DNA from: Dietzia lutea
GTDB taxonomy: Bacteria; Actinomycetota; Actinomycetes; Mycobacteriales; Mycobacteriaceae
NCBI RefSeq assembly: GCF_003096075.1
Contig: NZ_CP015449.1
Span: forward strand, 3,217,001-3,281,000
Direction: 5' to 3'
Length of the DNA: 64,000 bases
The position numbers were made by a program, and so were the translations under genes. Below the pieces are notes generated by a model, which ran no database searches, was not told where the DNA came from, and was given only the letters and a program-made list of their open reading frames with translations. Positions 34,307 through 42,423 of this stretch are shown piece by piece. The first letter of the stretch is position 1. Each line of letters starts with the position of its first letter.

Positions 34307-35167
34307 ATGTCGCACCCCGCCACCACTTCAACCGATCTGACCGAAAGGGTCGTGCTGGTGACCGGCGCAGCCCGAGGTCAGGGACGGGCGCACTGCGAGG
34401 CCTTCGCCGCCTCGGGCTGTGACGTCATCGCGTTGGACCTGTGCCGGGACATCGACACGGTCCCCTACCCCATGGCCGAGCCGGCGGACCTGGAGGCCAC
34501 CGCCGAGGCGGTGCGGGCGCTGGGTCGGCGCTGCGTCACGGGCATCGTCGACGTCCGCGACCTGCCGGGGATGCAGGAGGCGGTCGACGCCGGGGTCGCC
34601 GAACTGGGCGGCCTCGACTTCGTGGTGGCCAACGCCGGGGTCTCGCCGCAGCCCAGCGCCACCTGGGAGCGGTCCGAGGAGGAGTGGGACAGCACCATGG
34701 ACATCAACCTCAAGGGCACCTGGATCACCACCAAGGTGGCGATCCCCCACATCCTGGCCACCGGCCGCGGCGGCTCGGTGGTGCTCATCAGCTCGATGGT
34801 GGGCCTGCGCGGCGGCTCGTTCACCGGGAGCTACGCCACCTCGAAGTGGGCCGTCCGCGGTCTGGCCAAGGCGCTCGCCGGAGAGCTCGGCTTCTCCAAC
34901 GTCCGCTGCAATTCCATCCACCCGGGCAACGTCCGCACCCCGATGATCGACAACCCCTCGATGATCGAGATGATGTCCAGCGGCAAGGGCACCACGCTCG
35001 AGGACACCGCGGAGACCTACAGCAGCATGACCCAGATGCCCCAGCCGTGGGTCGAGCCGTCCGCGATCGCGTCCATGGCCCTCTACCTGTGCAGCGACAT
35101 GGGCGCCGGCATCACGGGCGCCTCGATCCCCGTCGACCTGGGCGGTAGCGAGAAGTTCGGGCTCTGA
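34307..35167 (+). CDS. Mycofactocin-type SDR oxidoreductase
   Basis: 286 residues; AGGAG precedes the ATG. The nucleotide motif is VTGAARGQGRAHCEAFA, the form typical of SDRs that keep a non-exchanging nicotinamide and use mycofactocin as electron carrier. The extra segment after strand 2 (LCRDIDTVPYPMAEPADLEA) is also characteristic. The catalytic serine lies in VLISSMVG and the Tyr/Lys pair in YATSKWAV. It should oxidise an alcohol or carveol-like substrate. There are no mft biosynthesis genes in the window, so dependence on mycofactocin is inferred from the family only. Confidence 0.85.
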   Translation: MSHPATTSTDLTERVVLVTGAARGQGRAHCEAFAASGCDVIALDLCRDIDTVPYPMAEPADLEATAEAVRALGRRCVTGIVDVRDLPGMQEAVDAGVAELGGLDFVVANAGVSPQPSATWERSEEEWDSTMDINLKGTWITTKVAIPHILATGRGGSVVLISSMVGLRGGSFTGSYATSKWAVRGLAKALAGELGFSNVRCNSIHPGNVRTPMIDNPSMIEMMSSGKGTTLEDTAETYSSMTQMPQPWVEPSAIASMALYLCSDMGAGITGASIPVDLGGSEKFGL

Positions 35168-35185
35168 GCCCGACCGACCTCAGAA

Positions 35186-35230
35186 CACACGAAGGCCCGC
35201 CCCTCGACAGCAGGGACGGGCCTTCGTGTG
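35186..35230. terminator. Strong hairpin terminator between convergent genes
   Basis: CACACGAAGGCCCGCCCCT (35186-35204) pairs with AGGGACGGGCCTTCGTGTG (35212-35230) with one mismatch and a 7-nt loop. It separates the rightward SDR gene from the leftward 42-residue gene and can serve both. Confidence 0.9.
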
Positions 35231-35259
35231 CGGCCGGGCGGAGAGCCCGGCCTGGGAGA

Positions 35260-35388
35260 TCAGGCGGCCTCAGGACTCGTCGGACGCGGCACGCTGAGGG
35301 TCGACCCGGTGGCGCTCCACACCAGGGACCAGAAGATGTCGATGACCGGCTGGATGGCGCGCAGGAAGAAGTCGTTGGCGTTGCTCAT
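35260..35388 (-). CDS. 42-residue amphipathic/hydrophobic small protein
   Basis: A short frame from an ATG at 35388 to a TGA at 35260. GAGGGGA stands 8 nt before the start, which is a good ribosome-binding site, and a terminator follows 30 bp after the stop. The peptide begins MSNANDFFLRAIQPVIDIFW, continues SLVWSATGSTLSV and ends in a Pro/Thr/Ser tail (PRPTSPEAA). It has no signal peptide; the first 30 residues are amphipathic to hydrophobic. Corynebacterial channel-forming PorA and PorH peptides have this size and lack signal sequences, so a porin-like or membrane-peptide role is possible. There is no sequence match I can claim. Confidence 0.6.
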   Translation of the reverse strand: MSNANDFFLRAIQPVIDIFWSLVWSATGSTLSVPRPTSPEAA

Positions 35389-35689
35389 GGTGTGTCCCCT
35401 CGGTTGTCGTGCTGGTGCGTACTGGGTCGTACCGCGTTAGGCGCTGTCGTATCCGTGGTCCCTACGCGACGACCTCTATGTCGTCGCGAACCCGCCCGAC
35501 GTTACACAACCGTGACATCATCTGGGATATCGTCGGCGTTCCGCGCAGGCCAGGGCGTTACCGAGGTCCACGAACAGAACCGGGGGCGCCGCAGACGGCG
35601 GGGCACCGAGTCGATTAACCCCACACCATTTCTGTGACCCACGCAACCGGACTTACCTACGCGACCGTAAGTTACGGTACCGTAGCTTC
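35389..35689. promoter_or_regulatory. Control region between the 42-residue gene and the desaturase
   Basis: About 300 bp without a gene. It holds the inverted repeat CGCGACGAC-CTCTAT-GTCGTCGCG (35465-35488) and, at the right end, the desaturase operator. A stretch near 35500-35520 (GACGTTACACAACCGTGAC) is A+T-richer and may belong to the leftward promoter. No ORF in it looks real. Confidence 0.5.
35664..35685 (+). promoter_or_regulatory. Desaturase operator and leaderless -10 box
   Basis: ACCGTAA-G-TTACGGT (35664-35678) is a perfect 15-bp palindrome, and TTAC-GGTACC-GTAG (35672-35685) repeats the TTAC-N6-GTAR pattern of the fadE5 and fadA2/fabG4 promoters. TACCGT at 35678-35683 is a TANNNT box ending six bases before the ATG at 35690, so the operator covers the -10 box of a probably leaderless transcript. 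Confidence 0.55.
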
Positions 35690-36931
35690 ATGGCAATCAC
35701 CGAAATCCCTGAGTTCGCGCATCTCACCGAGAACGACGTCGAGGCACTCGGCGCCGAGCTCGAGCAGATCCGTCAGGACATCATCGGTTCCCTGGGCGAG
35801 CGGGACGCCGCCTACATCCACAACACCATCCGCTTCCAGCGTGGCCTCGAGGTCGCGGCGCGCGCGTTGCTCCTCGTGGGCTCGCGCAACCGCACCGCCT
35901 GGGCGGTCGGCGCGGGAGCGCTCGGCGTCGCCAAGATCGTCGAGAACATGGAGCTCGGGCACAACATCATGCACGGGCAGTGGGACTGGATGAACGATCC
36001 GGAGATCCACTCCACCACCTGGGAGTGGGACATCGTCGGTACGTCGGAGCACTGGAAGCAGACCCACAACTACCTGCACCACAAGTTCACGAACATCGTG
36101 GGCATGGACGACGACGTGGGGTTCGGCCTGCTGCGCGTGACCCGCGACCAGCGCTGGAGCCCGTTCTTCTACGGCAACCTCGCCTACAACGCGGCCCTGG
36201 CGCTGCTGTTCCAGTGGGGGGTGGGTATCCAGCACCTCGAGCTGGGCAAGGTCGCCATGGGCCGTGACGACCGCGGGGAGACCAAGCGCAAGCTCAAGCT
36301 CTTCGCCAAGAAGGCGTCCGGTCAGCTAATCAAGGACTACGTGCTCTACCCGGCACTGTCCGGTAAGGGCTGGAAGCGCACCGCCACCGCCAACCTGGTG
36401 GCCAATGGCATCCGGAACGTGTGGACCAACGCGGTGATCTTCTGCGGGCATTTCCCCGACGGCGCGGAGAAGTTCACCAAGAAGAACGTGCAGGAGGAGA
36501 CGCAGGCCGAGTGGTACCTGCGGCAGATGCTCGGCTCGGCCAACATCACCGGCGGGCCTGTCATGGACTTCATGTCCGGCAACCTCTCGTACCAGATCGA
36601 GCACCACATCTACCCGGACATGCCGTCCAACCGCCTGTCCGAGGCGTCGCTGCGCGTGCGCGCCGTGTGCGACAAGTACGACCTGCCGTACGTGGCCGGG
36701 CCGCTGCCGGTGCAGTACGCCAAGACCTGGCGCACCATCGCCAAGCTGTCGCTGCCCAACCACATGCTGCGCGCTACCGCGGACGATGCGCCCGAGACCC
36801 ACTCTGAGCGGATGTTCGAGGACCTGCCCGCGCCGCTGCCCGCCCCGGAGGGCAAGCGAGCGGGTCTGAAGACCGCGCTGAAGCACCACCGTGCGCGCCG
36901 GCGGGCGCGCAAGGTCGTCGCCGTGGCCTGA
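35690..36931 (+). CDS. Acyl-CoA/acyl-lipid fatty acid desaturase, DesA3-like
   Basis: 413 residues. The three histidine boxes of membrane desaturases are intact: HNIMH at 91-95, HNYLHH at 126-131 and QIEHH ending at 306, binding the di-iron centre. Two hydrophobic regions (near 55-85 and 165-190) should cross the membrane. It resembles mycobacterial DesA3, which introduces the delta-9 double bond into stearoyl-CoA with an NAD(P)H reductase partner; that partner is not in the window. The C-terminal 40 residues are basic (HHRARRRARKVVAVA). There is no ribosome-binding site, which fits a leaderless start. Confidence 0.92.
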   Translation: MAITEIPEFAHLTENDVEALGAELEQIRQDIIGSLGERDAAYIHNTIRFQRGLEVAARALLLVGSRNRTAWAVGAGALGVAKIVENMELGHNIMHGQWDWMNDPEIHSTTWEWDIVGTSEHWKQTHNYLHHKFTNIVGMDDDVGFGLLRVTRDQRWSPFFYGNLAYNAALALLFQWGVGIQHLELGKVAMGRDDRGETKRKLKLFAKKASGQLIKDYVLYPALSGKGWKRTATANLVANGIRNVWTNAVIFCGHFPDGAEKFTKKNVQEETQAEWYLRQMLGSANITGGPVMDFMSGNLSYQIEHHIYPDMPSNRLSEASLRVRAVCDKYDLPYVAGPLPVQYAKTWRTIAKLSLPNHMLRATADDAPETHSERMFEDLPAPLPAPEGKRAGLKTALKHHRARRRARKVVAVA

Positions 36932-36960
36932 CGAGGCCCCCGACCCCGTCACGACCGGCA

Positions 36961-36993
36961 ACGCCCCGGCACCGCGATCCGGTGCCGGGGCGT
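36961..36993 (+). terminator. Hairpin terminator after the desaturase
   Basis: ACGCCCCGGCACC (36961-36973) and GGTGCCGGGGCGT (36981-36993) form a perfect 13-bp stem, 30 bp after the desaturase stop. Confidence 0.85.
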
Positions 36994-37120
36994 CGCTGAT
37001 TTCGGCGCCCCGCAGTGTGGGTCGCCTATAGGCTTGCGCTCGAGTCAGCGGGACGGTAGGCGTACCGGCGCTACAGCGGTCGAGCCGGTCACCGGAGACA
37101 CAACGACGACGGGAGCCCCC

Positions 37121-37720
37121 ATGGAGGACCGGCGGATGCTCATCGCCGATTCCGCGATCGAGGTCGTGGCGCGGGACGGTGTCCGTGCGCTCACCCACCG
37201 CGCCGTGGACTCGGAGGCGGGACTGCCCTCCGGCTCCACCTCCTACTACTGCCGCACCCGCGCCCAGCTGCTCTCCCTCACCGTCGACCGGCTCACCTCG
37301 CTGCTGCGCGGGTTCGTCGAGGTCTCGGGCATCCAGGAACTCGCGTCGTCGAACGCCGACGAGGTGCTGTCGACGCTCACGCGCATGGTGGAAGGACTGC
37401 TGGAGGACTACCGCGGTGAACTCGCGGCCCGGTCGGCGCTCATCGTCGAGCTGGCCGGCAAGGCGGACACCACCGACCTCGTGGCGTCCCTCCTCGACCC
37501 CAGCGATCTGGTGGGTGCGCTCGACGCTGCCGGGCTGCGCGATCCCGCCACCGCCGCCGTCGACCTGCTCACGGTCTACGAGGGCCTGCTGTGGGAGCGC
37601 ACGGTCGGACGGCTGGCGGGCGCCGAGGTCGACGCCAAACACGACGCCGAGCTGCTGGGCGCGGTGCTCGCCCGGCACGAGCACCGCGGCCCCCGCAACC
37701 TGTTCGGCCTGCGGCGCTAG
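37121..37720 (+). CDS. TetR-family transcriptional regulator
   Basis: 199 residues from the ATG at 37121 (GGGAG five bases upstream); the frame is open further upstream without a good start. The N-terminal HTH reads ALTHRAVDSEAGLPSGSTSY with the helix-turn-helix at about 25-50, followed by a ligand-binding helical domain. A -10-like TATAGG lies at 37027-37032. It stands directly downstream of the desaturase, separated by a terminator, and is a candidate for the factor binding TTAC-N6-GTAR, though position alone is weak evidence. Confidence 0.85.
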   Translation: MEDRRMLIADSAIEVVARDGVRALTHRAVDSEAGLPSGSTSYYCRTRAQLLSLTVDRLTSLLRGFVEVSGIQELASSNADEVLSTLTRMVEGLLEDYRGELAARSALIVELAGKADTTDLVASLLDPSDLVGALDAAGLRDPATAAVDLLTVYEGLLWERTVGRLAGAEVDAKHDAELLGAVLARHEHRGPRNLFGLRR

Positions 37721-37793
37721 CCGCCAACCGGCGTCGCCAGCCTGGCGGCGACCGCCAGCCGCCCCCGCCAGCCGGCAGCCCTGTCAGCGCCCG

Positions 37794-40367
37794 TCAGTCG
37801 GCGATCGCCTCCAGCGGCCCCGTCTGTGCCGCCCGGTGTGCGGGCCACAGCGACGCGAGCACGCCGACGACCGCCGAGGACAGCAGGACGATGCCGATGC
37901 TGCCCCACGGGATGGTCGTCTCGGTCAGGCCGCTGTCGGCGAGCACGGTGACGAACGCCCAGCCCAGGTACACGCCCACCGCCGCGCCGATCAGCGCGCC
38001 GAACACGGCGATCTGCGTCGACTCGAGGTTGATGGTGCGGCGGATCTGCGAGCGCTGCATGCCCACGGCGCGCAGCATCCCGATCTCGGTGCGGCGTTCG
38101 ATCACCGACAGCGCGAGGGTGTTGACGATGCCCAGGACAGCGATCACCAGGGCGAGCCCCAGCAGGGCGTAGATGATCGAGAGCAGCTGGTCGATCCCGC
38201 CGGTCTGCGCGTCGATGTACTGCTGCTTGCTCTGCACCATCGCGATGGGGATGTCGGTGAGCTCGTCGGTGACGGCCGTGAGCACCTCGTCGGCACCGAC
38301 GCCGTCGGCCGCCGAGGCCAGCATGATGAACGTCGAGCGCAGGTTCTCCGGCACCAGACGCTCGTAGACGTCCATACCGGTGTAGAACGGCCCGAGGATC
38401 TGGGAGTCCTCGTACACGCCGGTCACCCGCAGGGTCGACTCGCCGCCGTCCGGCCCGACGAGGGGTACGCTCGCGCCGACGGTCCAGCCGCGGTCACGGG
38501 CGACGGTGCGGGACACGACGAGCGAGTCCGGCCCGGGCACGAGCGAGCCGTCGACCATGGTCGCGTCGATCATCTCCTCGAGTGGCCCGCCCGCGGCGGC
38601 CAGCGCCTGCGGCTCGCCGGCGACCTGCGCGAAGGAGAACGCCAGCCACGCCACGTCTCCGACCTCCTCGACCGAGGCGACCCGGTCCTGGATGCCCCCG
38701 GGCAGCGGGGTCGGCGGCCCCTGGGAGGCGACGCCCTGGATCACGAGTTCGGAGTTGATGTCCTGGTCGATGACGCCGGAGACGCTCTCCTTGGTGGTCG
38801 CGCCGAGGGTTCCGAACGCGGCGACGAGGGTGAGCCCCAGCGTCAGGGCGAAGGCGGTCGCGGCGGTGCGACGGGTGTTGCGTCCGGCGTTGGTGGCGGC
38901 GAGCTTGCCGACAGCGCCGAAGGGCGCGCCGATGACGCGGCCGATACCGCCGGCGATGGGCTTGGCCAGCGCGGGCATGACGAGGAAGCTGCCGACGATC
39001 AGGGCGGCGGCGCCCACGCCGACGGTGATCGCCCCGTCGCGGGTCGTGTCGTGCCACGTGCCGATGAGTGCCAGTGCTAGTCCGCTGACCACGGCGAGGA
39101 CGCCGACGTAGGTGCGCCACGCGCCGCCGGCCTCGGTGGAGACCGAGCCGACGCGCATGCCCTGCACGGGGGCGACGCGTCCGGCGCGCCGGGCGGGGGC
39201 CCAGGCGGAGAACACGGTGACGACGAAGCCCAGCACGAGCGGGGTGATGACCGACATCGGCGTGAGCGAGAGGGCGCCGGACGGGATACCCAGGTCGAGG
39301 GCCTCGAGCACCAGGAAGATGAGCTGTGCCAGCCCGAAGCCCGCCACCACGCCGATCGCGGAGCCGACGAGCCCGGTGACGGCGGCCTCGGCCATGACGG
39401 AGCGGGTGAGCTGGCCGCGGGACGCACCGATCGCGCGCAGCAGGGCCAGCTCGCGCAGCCGCTGCGCGACGAGCATGGAGAAGGTGTTGTAGATGATGAA
39501 CGTGCCCACGAGCAGGGCGATCAGCCCGAACGCGACGAAGAAGTAGTTGACGAAGTCGAGGAGGGTCGACAGCTGCTGGGAGAGCCGCTCGCGGACCTCG
39601 TCGCCGGTGCTGACGGTGTAGTCGGGGAACTCGGCGGCGATGGTGTCGCGGACCTGCTCCTGGCTCACGCCCGGCTCGGCGCGGACTGAGACGTCGGAGG
39701 CGTTCTCGCCGTCGGTGAACAGGGCACGGGCACGGTCCTCGGAGAACCCGACGCCCACGTAACCGCCGATGTCGGTGTCACTGGCGTAGGAGCCGACGAT
39801 CCGCACGTCGAGCATGCCCTGGCCGGTGGTGTAGACCTGCGCCGTGTCACCGATGGCCAATCCGGCGCTCTCGAGGACGGTGGTGGGCAGAACGACCTCG
39901 TCATCGCCGGCGGGGGCGCGGCCGTCGACGATCCAGCTGCTGTCGCCGACCGAGTGCTCGGGGTCGACCCAGGCCAGGCCCTCCGAGGGGGCGCCGCCGG
40001 ACTGGTAGGGGGTGCCGTCGGCGTTGAACAGCACCACGGTGCCGGAGACGCCGGGGGTGGCGGCCTCGACGCCGGGCAGTTCGAGCACCCGCTCGGCCAC
40101 CTCGAACGGGACACCGGCGCCGCGCGGGTCCTCGGGCTCGATCATGGCGGACAGGTCGGCGGTGCCCTGTTCGAGCAGACCGTCGAAGGTGCTCTTGAGG
40201 GTGGAGGTGAACACCAGGGAGCCGGTGACGAACGCGGTGCCCAGCACCACGGCCAGCACCGACAGGACCAGTCGGAGTTTGTGGGCGGCGATGTTGCGCA
40301 GGGAGACGCGCAGCATCGGCCGCGAGTGTCGGGGCGCGTGCCGCGCCTCGTGCTTTCCGCCGGCCAT
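37794..40367 (-). CDS. ABC transporter permease, double FtsX/MacB type
   Basis: 857 residues from the ATG at 40367, whose A is shared with the stop of the ATPase gene (TGATG), so translation is coupled. Four membrane segments per half in an FtsX-MacB-FtsX arrangement: MLRVSLRNIAAHKLRLVLSV at the N-terminus, a periplasmic-type domain, three helices near 265-410, then a second periplasmic domain and three C-terminal helices (SIIYALLGLALVIAVLGIVN). Family members export lipids, peptides or drugs, or act as mechanotransducers. The same-operon ATPase is of the LolD/MacB class. The substrate is unknown. Confidence 0.9.
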   Translation of the reverse strand: MAGGKHEARHAPRHSRPMLRVSLRNIAAHKLRLVLSVLAVVLGTAFVTGSLVFTSTLKSTFDGLLEQGTADLSAMIEPEDPRGAGVPFEVAERVLELPGVEAATPGVSGTVVLFNADGTPYQSGGAPSEGLAWVDPEHSVGDSSWIVDGRAPAGDDEVVLPTTVLESAGLAIGDTAQVYTTGQGMLDVRIVGSYASDTDIGGYVGVGFSEDRARALFTDGENASDVSVRAEPGVSQEQVRDTIAAEFPDYTVSTGDEVRERLSQQLSTLLDFVNYFFVAFGLIALLVGTFIIYNTFSMLVAQRLRELALLRAIGASRGQLTRSVMAEAAVTGLVGSAIGVVAGFGLAQLIFLVLEALDLGIPSGALSLTPMSVITPLVLGFVVTVFSAWAPARRAGRVAPVQGMRVGSVSTEAGGAWRTYVGVLAVVSGLALALIGTWHDTTRDGAITVGVGAAALIVGSFLVMPALAKPIAGGIGRVIGAPFGAVGKLAATNAGRNTRRTAATAFALTLGLTLVAAFGTLGATTKESVSGVIDQDINSELVIQGVASQGPPTPLPGGIQDRVASVEEVGDVAWLAFSFAQVAGEPQALAAAGGPLEEMIDATMVDGSLVPGPDSLVVSRTVARDRGWTVGASVPLVGPDGGESTLRVTGVYEDSQILGPFYTGMDVYERLVPENLRSTFIMLASAADGVGADEVLTAVTDELTDIPIAMVQSKQQYIDAQTGGIDQLLSIIYALLGLALVIAVLGIVNTLALSVIERRTEIGMLRAVGMQRSQIRRTINLESTQIAVFGALIGAAVGVYLGWAFVTVLADSGLTETTIPWGSIGIVLLSSAVVGVLASLWPAHRAAQTGPLEAIAD

Positions 40368-41134
40368 CACCGCTCCTCGAGGGCGCCCATGGCCGACAGG
40401 ATCTCGTCGGCGGTGGGGCGCTCGAGCTCGCGGACCACGCGGCCGTCGGCGAGCAGCAGCACGCGGTCGGCGTAGGTGGCGGCGCGGGGGTCGTGGGTGA
40501 CGATCACGACGGTCTGGCCGAAGTCGTCGGCGGCGCTGCGCAGGATCGACAGCACCTCGGCGGAGGAGGTCGAGTCGAGGTTGCCGGTCGGCTCGTCGCC
40601 GAACAGGATGTCGGGGCGGCCGACGAGGGCGCGGGCGCACGCGACGCGCTGCTGCTGTCCGCCGGAGAGCTCGGACGGGCGGTGCGTGAGCCGGTCGGCG
40701 ATGCCCAGCCGTCCGATCACCTCGTCGAACCAGGCGCGGTCGATGGTGTGGCCGGCGATGTCCTGCGGCAGGGTGATGTTCTCCTCGGCCGTGAGGGTGG
40801 GCACGAGGTTGAAGGACTGGAAGACGAAGCCGATCCGGTCGCGGCGCAGGGCGGTGAGTTCCTTGTCTCCGAGCCCGACGATCTCGGTGTCGCCGATGCG
40901 GACGGATCCGGAGGTCGGCCGGTCGAGGCCGGCCATACAGTGCATGAGGGTGGACTTGCCGGAGCCCGAGGGACCCATGATGGCGGTGAACCGGCCCCGT
41001 TCGAACGTCGCGCTGACGTGGTCGAGGGCGCGGACCTCGGTCTCCCTCTCCCCGTACGTCATGACGAGGTCGGTGGCGACGGCTGCGGCGTCCGCCGCGC
41101 CCGCCCGGTGGTGGGTCTCGGCCTGGGTGGTCAT
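40367..41134 (-). CDS. ABC transporter ATPase, MacB/LolD class
   Basis: 255 residues. Walker A GPSGSGKST at 54-62, Q-loop in VFQSFNLVPTLTAEENI, signature LSGGQQQRVACARAL, Walker B ILFGDEPTGNLD and switch His in VIVTHD. AGGGAG precedes the ATG. The 20-residue N-terminal extension rich in Ala and His is not part of the fold. It powers the FtsX-type permease encoded next, with which it shares one base. Confidence 0.95.
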   Translation of the reverse strand: MTTQAETHHRAGAADAAAVATDLVMTYGERETEVRALDHVSATFERGRFTAIMGPSGSGKSTLMHCMAGLDRPTSGSVRIGDTEIVGLGDKELTALRRDRIGFVFQSFNLVPTLTAEENITLPQDIAGHTIDRAWFDEVIGRLGIADRLTHRPSELSGGQQQRVACARALVGRPDILFGDEPTGNLDSTSSAEVLSILRSAADDFGQTVVIVTHDPRAATYADRVLLLADGRVVRELERPTADEILSAMGALEER

Positions 41135-41161
41135 GTGCTCCCTCTGATCATGGTGGTCGAC

Positions 41162-42175
41162 CTAAAGCTTGCAGGAGTTCGGAGCCGGGGCCGATGGGGG
41201 ATTGCCCGGGTTTCCACCCTGATCCTGTCCGCCGGGCCAGGCGTCGAGGGTGCGTCTGGTGGTGAAGTGGCGCGGCTGGCCGGTGACGGGGTCGGTGAAG
41301 GCGATCTCGGAGGCGAGGAGCTGCAGGGGGCGCGTGAAGTCGCCGGGGGTCACGTCGAGGATGCGCGGGTAGAGGTCGTCGCCGAGGATCGGGGTGCCGA
41401 GCGCGTTCATGTGGACGCGCAGCTGGTGGGTGCGACCGGTGGTCGGTTCGAGGCGGTAGAGGCCGAGGCGCACGGGGCCGTCACCGTGGGTACCGGTGCC
41501 GTGAGTATCGAGCAGGGAGATGCGGGTGTGGGCGTCGGGTTCGCCGTCGACCTCGGCGGCCTGGAGGACGCCGCGTGTCTTGAGGATGCGGCTGGAGCGT
41601 TCGCGCACGGTCGCGACACCGTCGGGGGCGGGGGCCACGGCCAGATAGGTTTTGGCGACGCGGCGGGCGGCGAAGAGGTCCTGGTAGGCGCCGCGGTGGG
41701 CGGGGTCGACGGTGAACACGAGGACGCCGGCGGTGAGCCGGTCCAGGCGGTGGGCGGGCGCGAGGTCCTCCAGCCCGAGGTCGCGCCTCAGGCGCACCAA
41801 CGCGGTCTCGGTGACGTGTCCGGCGCGGGGGGTGGTCGCGAGGAAGTGGGGTTTGTCGACGACGACGAGATGGTCGTCGCGGTGCAGGACCTCGATCTCA
41901 TACGGCACGGGGATCTCGGGGTCCGGCGTCCGGTACATCCACACGTCCATCCCACGGTGCCGCCGGGTGGCCGGGGTGACGGCCTCTCCGTCGGCGGTGA
42001 CGACCTGCCCCGCCTCGAGGGCCGCGTCGAGCTCGGCGAGCCCGTCGGGGAAGCGACGTCGCAGTTCCTCGACGATGCTGCGGGGTCCCTGCCCGGGGTC
42101 GGCGAGGCGGATCCGCACCGGGTCGACGCCGTCGCGCAGCGGGAGCGGACGACCGCGTCGCCTGGAACTGGACAT
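41162..42175 (-). CDS. RluA-family pseudouridine synthase
   Basis: 337 residues from the ATG at 42175; TAGGCT ends seven bases before it, suggesting a leaderless mRNA. The catalytic aspartate is Asp145 in HRLDRLTAG, and the second family motif GRTHQLRVHMNALG is near residue 270. Residues 1-75 form an S4-like RNA-binding region. The enzyme isomerises uridines in rRNA or tRNA. The C-terminus has a short Pro/Asn/Gly tail. It lies 27 bp from the ABC ATPase start on the same strand but has its own promoter. Confidence 0.9.
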   Translation of the reverse strand: MSSSRRRGRPLPLRDGVDPVRIRLADPGQGPRSIVEELRRRFPDGLAELDAALEAGQVVTADGEAVTPATRRHRGMDVWMYRTPDPEIPVPYEIEVLHRDDHLVVVDKPHFLATTPRAGHVTETALVRLRRDLGLEDLAPAHRLDRLTAGVLVFTVDPAHRGAYQDLFAARRVAKTYLAVAPAPDGVATVRERSSRILKTRGVLQAAEVDGEPDAHTRISLLDTHGTGTHGDGPVRLGLYRLEPTTGRTHQLRVHMNALGTPILGDDLYPRILDVTPGDFTRPLQLLASEIAFTDPVTGQPRHFTTRRTLDAWPGGQDQGGNPGNPPSAPAPNSCKL

Positions 42176-42182
42176 GTCCCTC

Positions 42183-42240
42183 AGCCTAGTCGGTGGGCTA
42201 CACTCACTCGCGCAACATTTGTCTCGTGCATCACATGCAC
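42183..42240. promoter_or_regulatory. Divergent promoters and leader palindrome of the 39-residue gene
   Basis: Leftward TAGGCT (42188-42183) serves the pseudouridine synthase. Rightward TACACT (42199-42204) fits a -10 box for the 39-residue gene and gives a leader of about 50 nt. That leader contains the perfect palindrome GTGCAT-CAC-ATGCAC (42226-42240), a possible operator or RNA hairpin 23 nt before the start. Confidence 0.45.
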
Positions 42241-42262
42241 CACTAGAACCTCGGGAGCACTC

Positions 42263-42382
42263 ATGATCGACGCCGTCGTCGGCTTCTTCCTCTTCGGCCC
42301 CGGTCGCGCCATCCTCCCGGCGTTCCAGGGCAGTTTCAACCTGGCCTACCCCTCGAACGCGCCCTTCCCGGAGCAGCTCTGA
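42263..42382 (+). CDS. 39-residue hydrophobic small protein
   Basis: From the ATG at 42263 to a TGA at 42380-42382. GGGAG lies six bases before the start and a plausible promoter and leader precede it. The peptide begins MIDAVVGFFLFGPGRAILPA and continues FQGSFNLAYPSNAPFPEQL. It has one hydrophobic segment with a Gly-Pro kink and no signal peptide or charge cluster. Size and type recall the small channel-forming or membrane-active peptides of Corynebacteriales, but no family assignment is possible. It ends 41 bp before the universal stress protein. Confidence 0.5.
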   Translation: MIDAVVGFFLFGPGRAILPAFQGSFNLAYPSNAPFPEQL

Positions 42383-42423
42383 TTCCACGGTCCGCTGTCG
42401 GAGGCCGGCGGTAGGCTCGGGGC

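Noticed and set aside
36326-40364. Large open frames antisense to the desaturase, TetR and ABC permease genes
   Set aside because: They lack domains and overlap genes with complete catalytic motifs or membrane topology.
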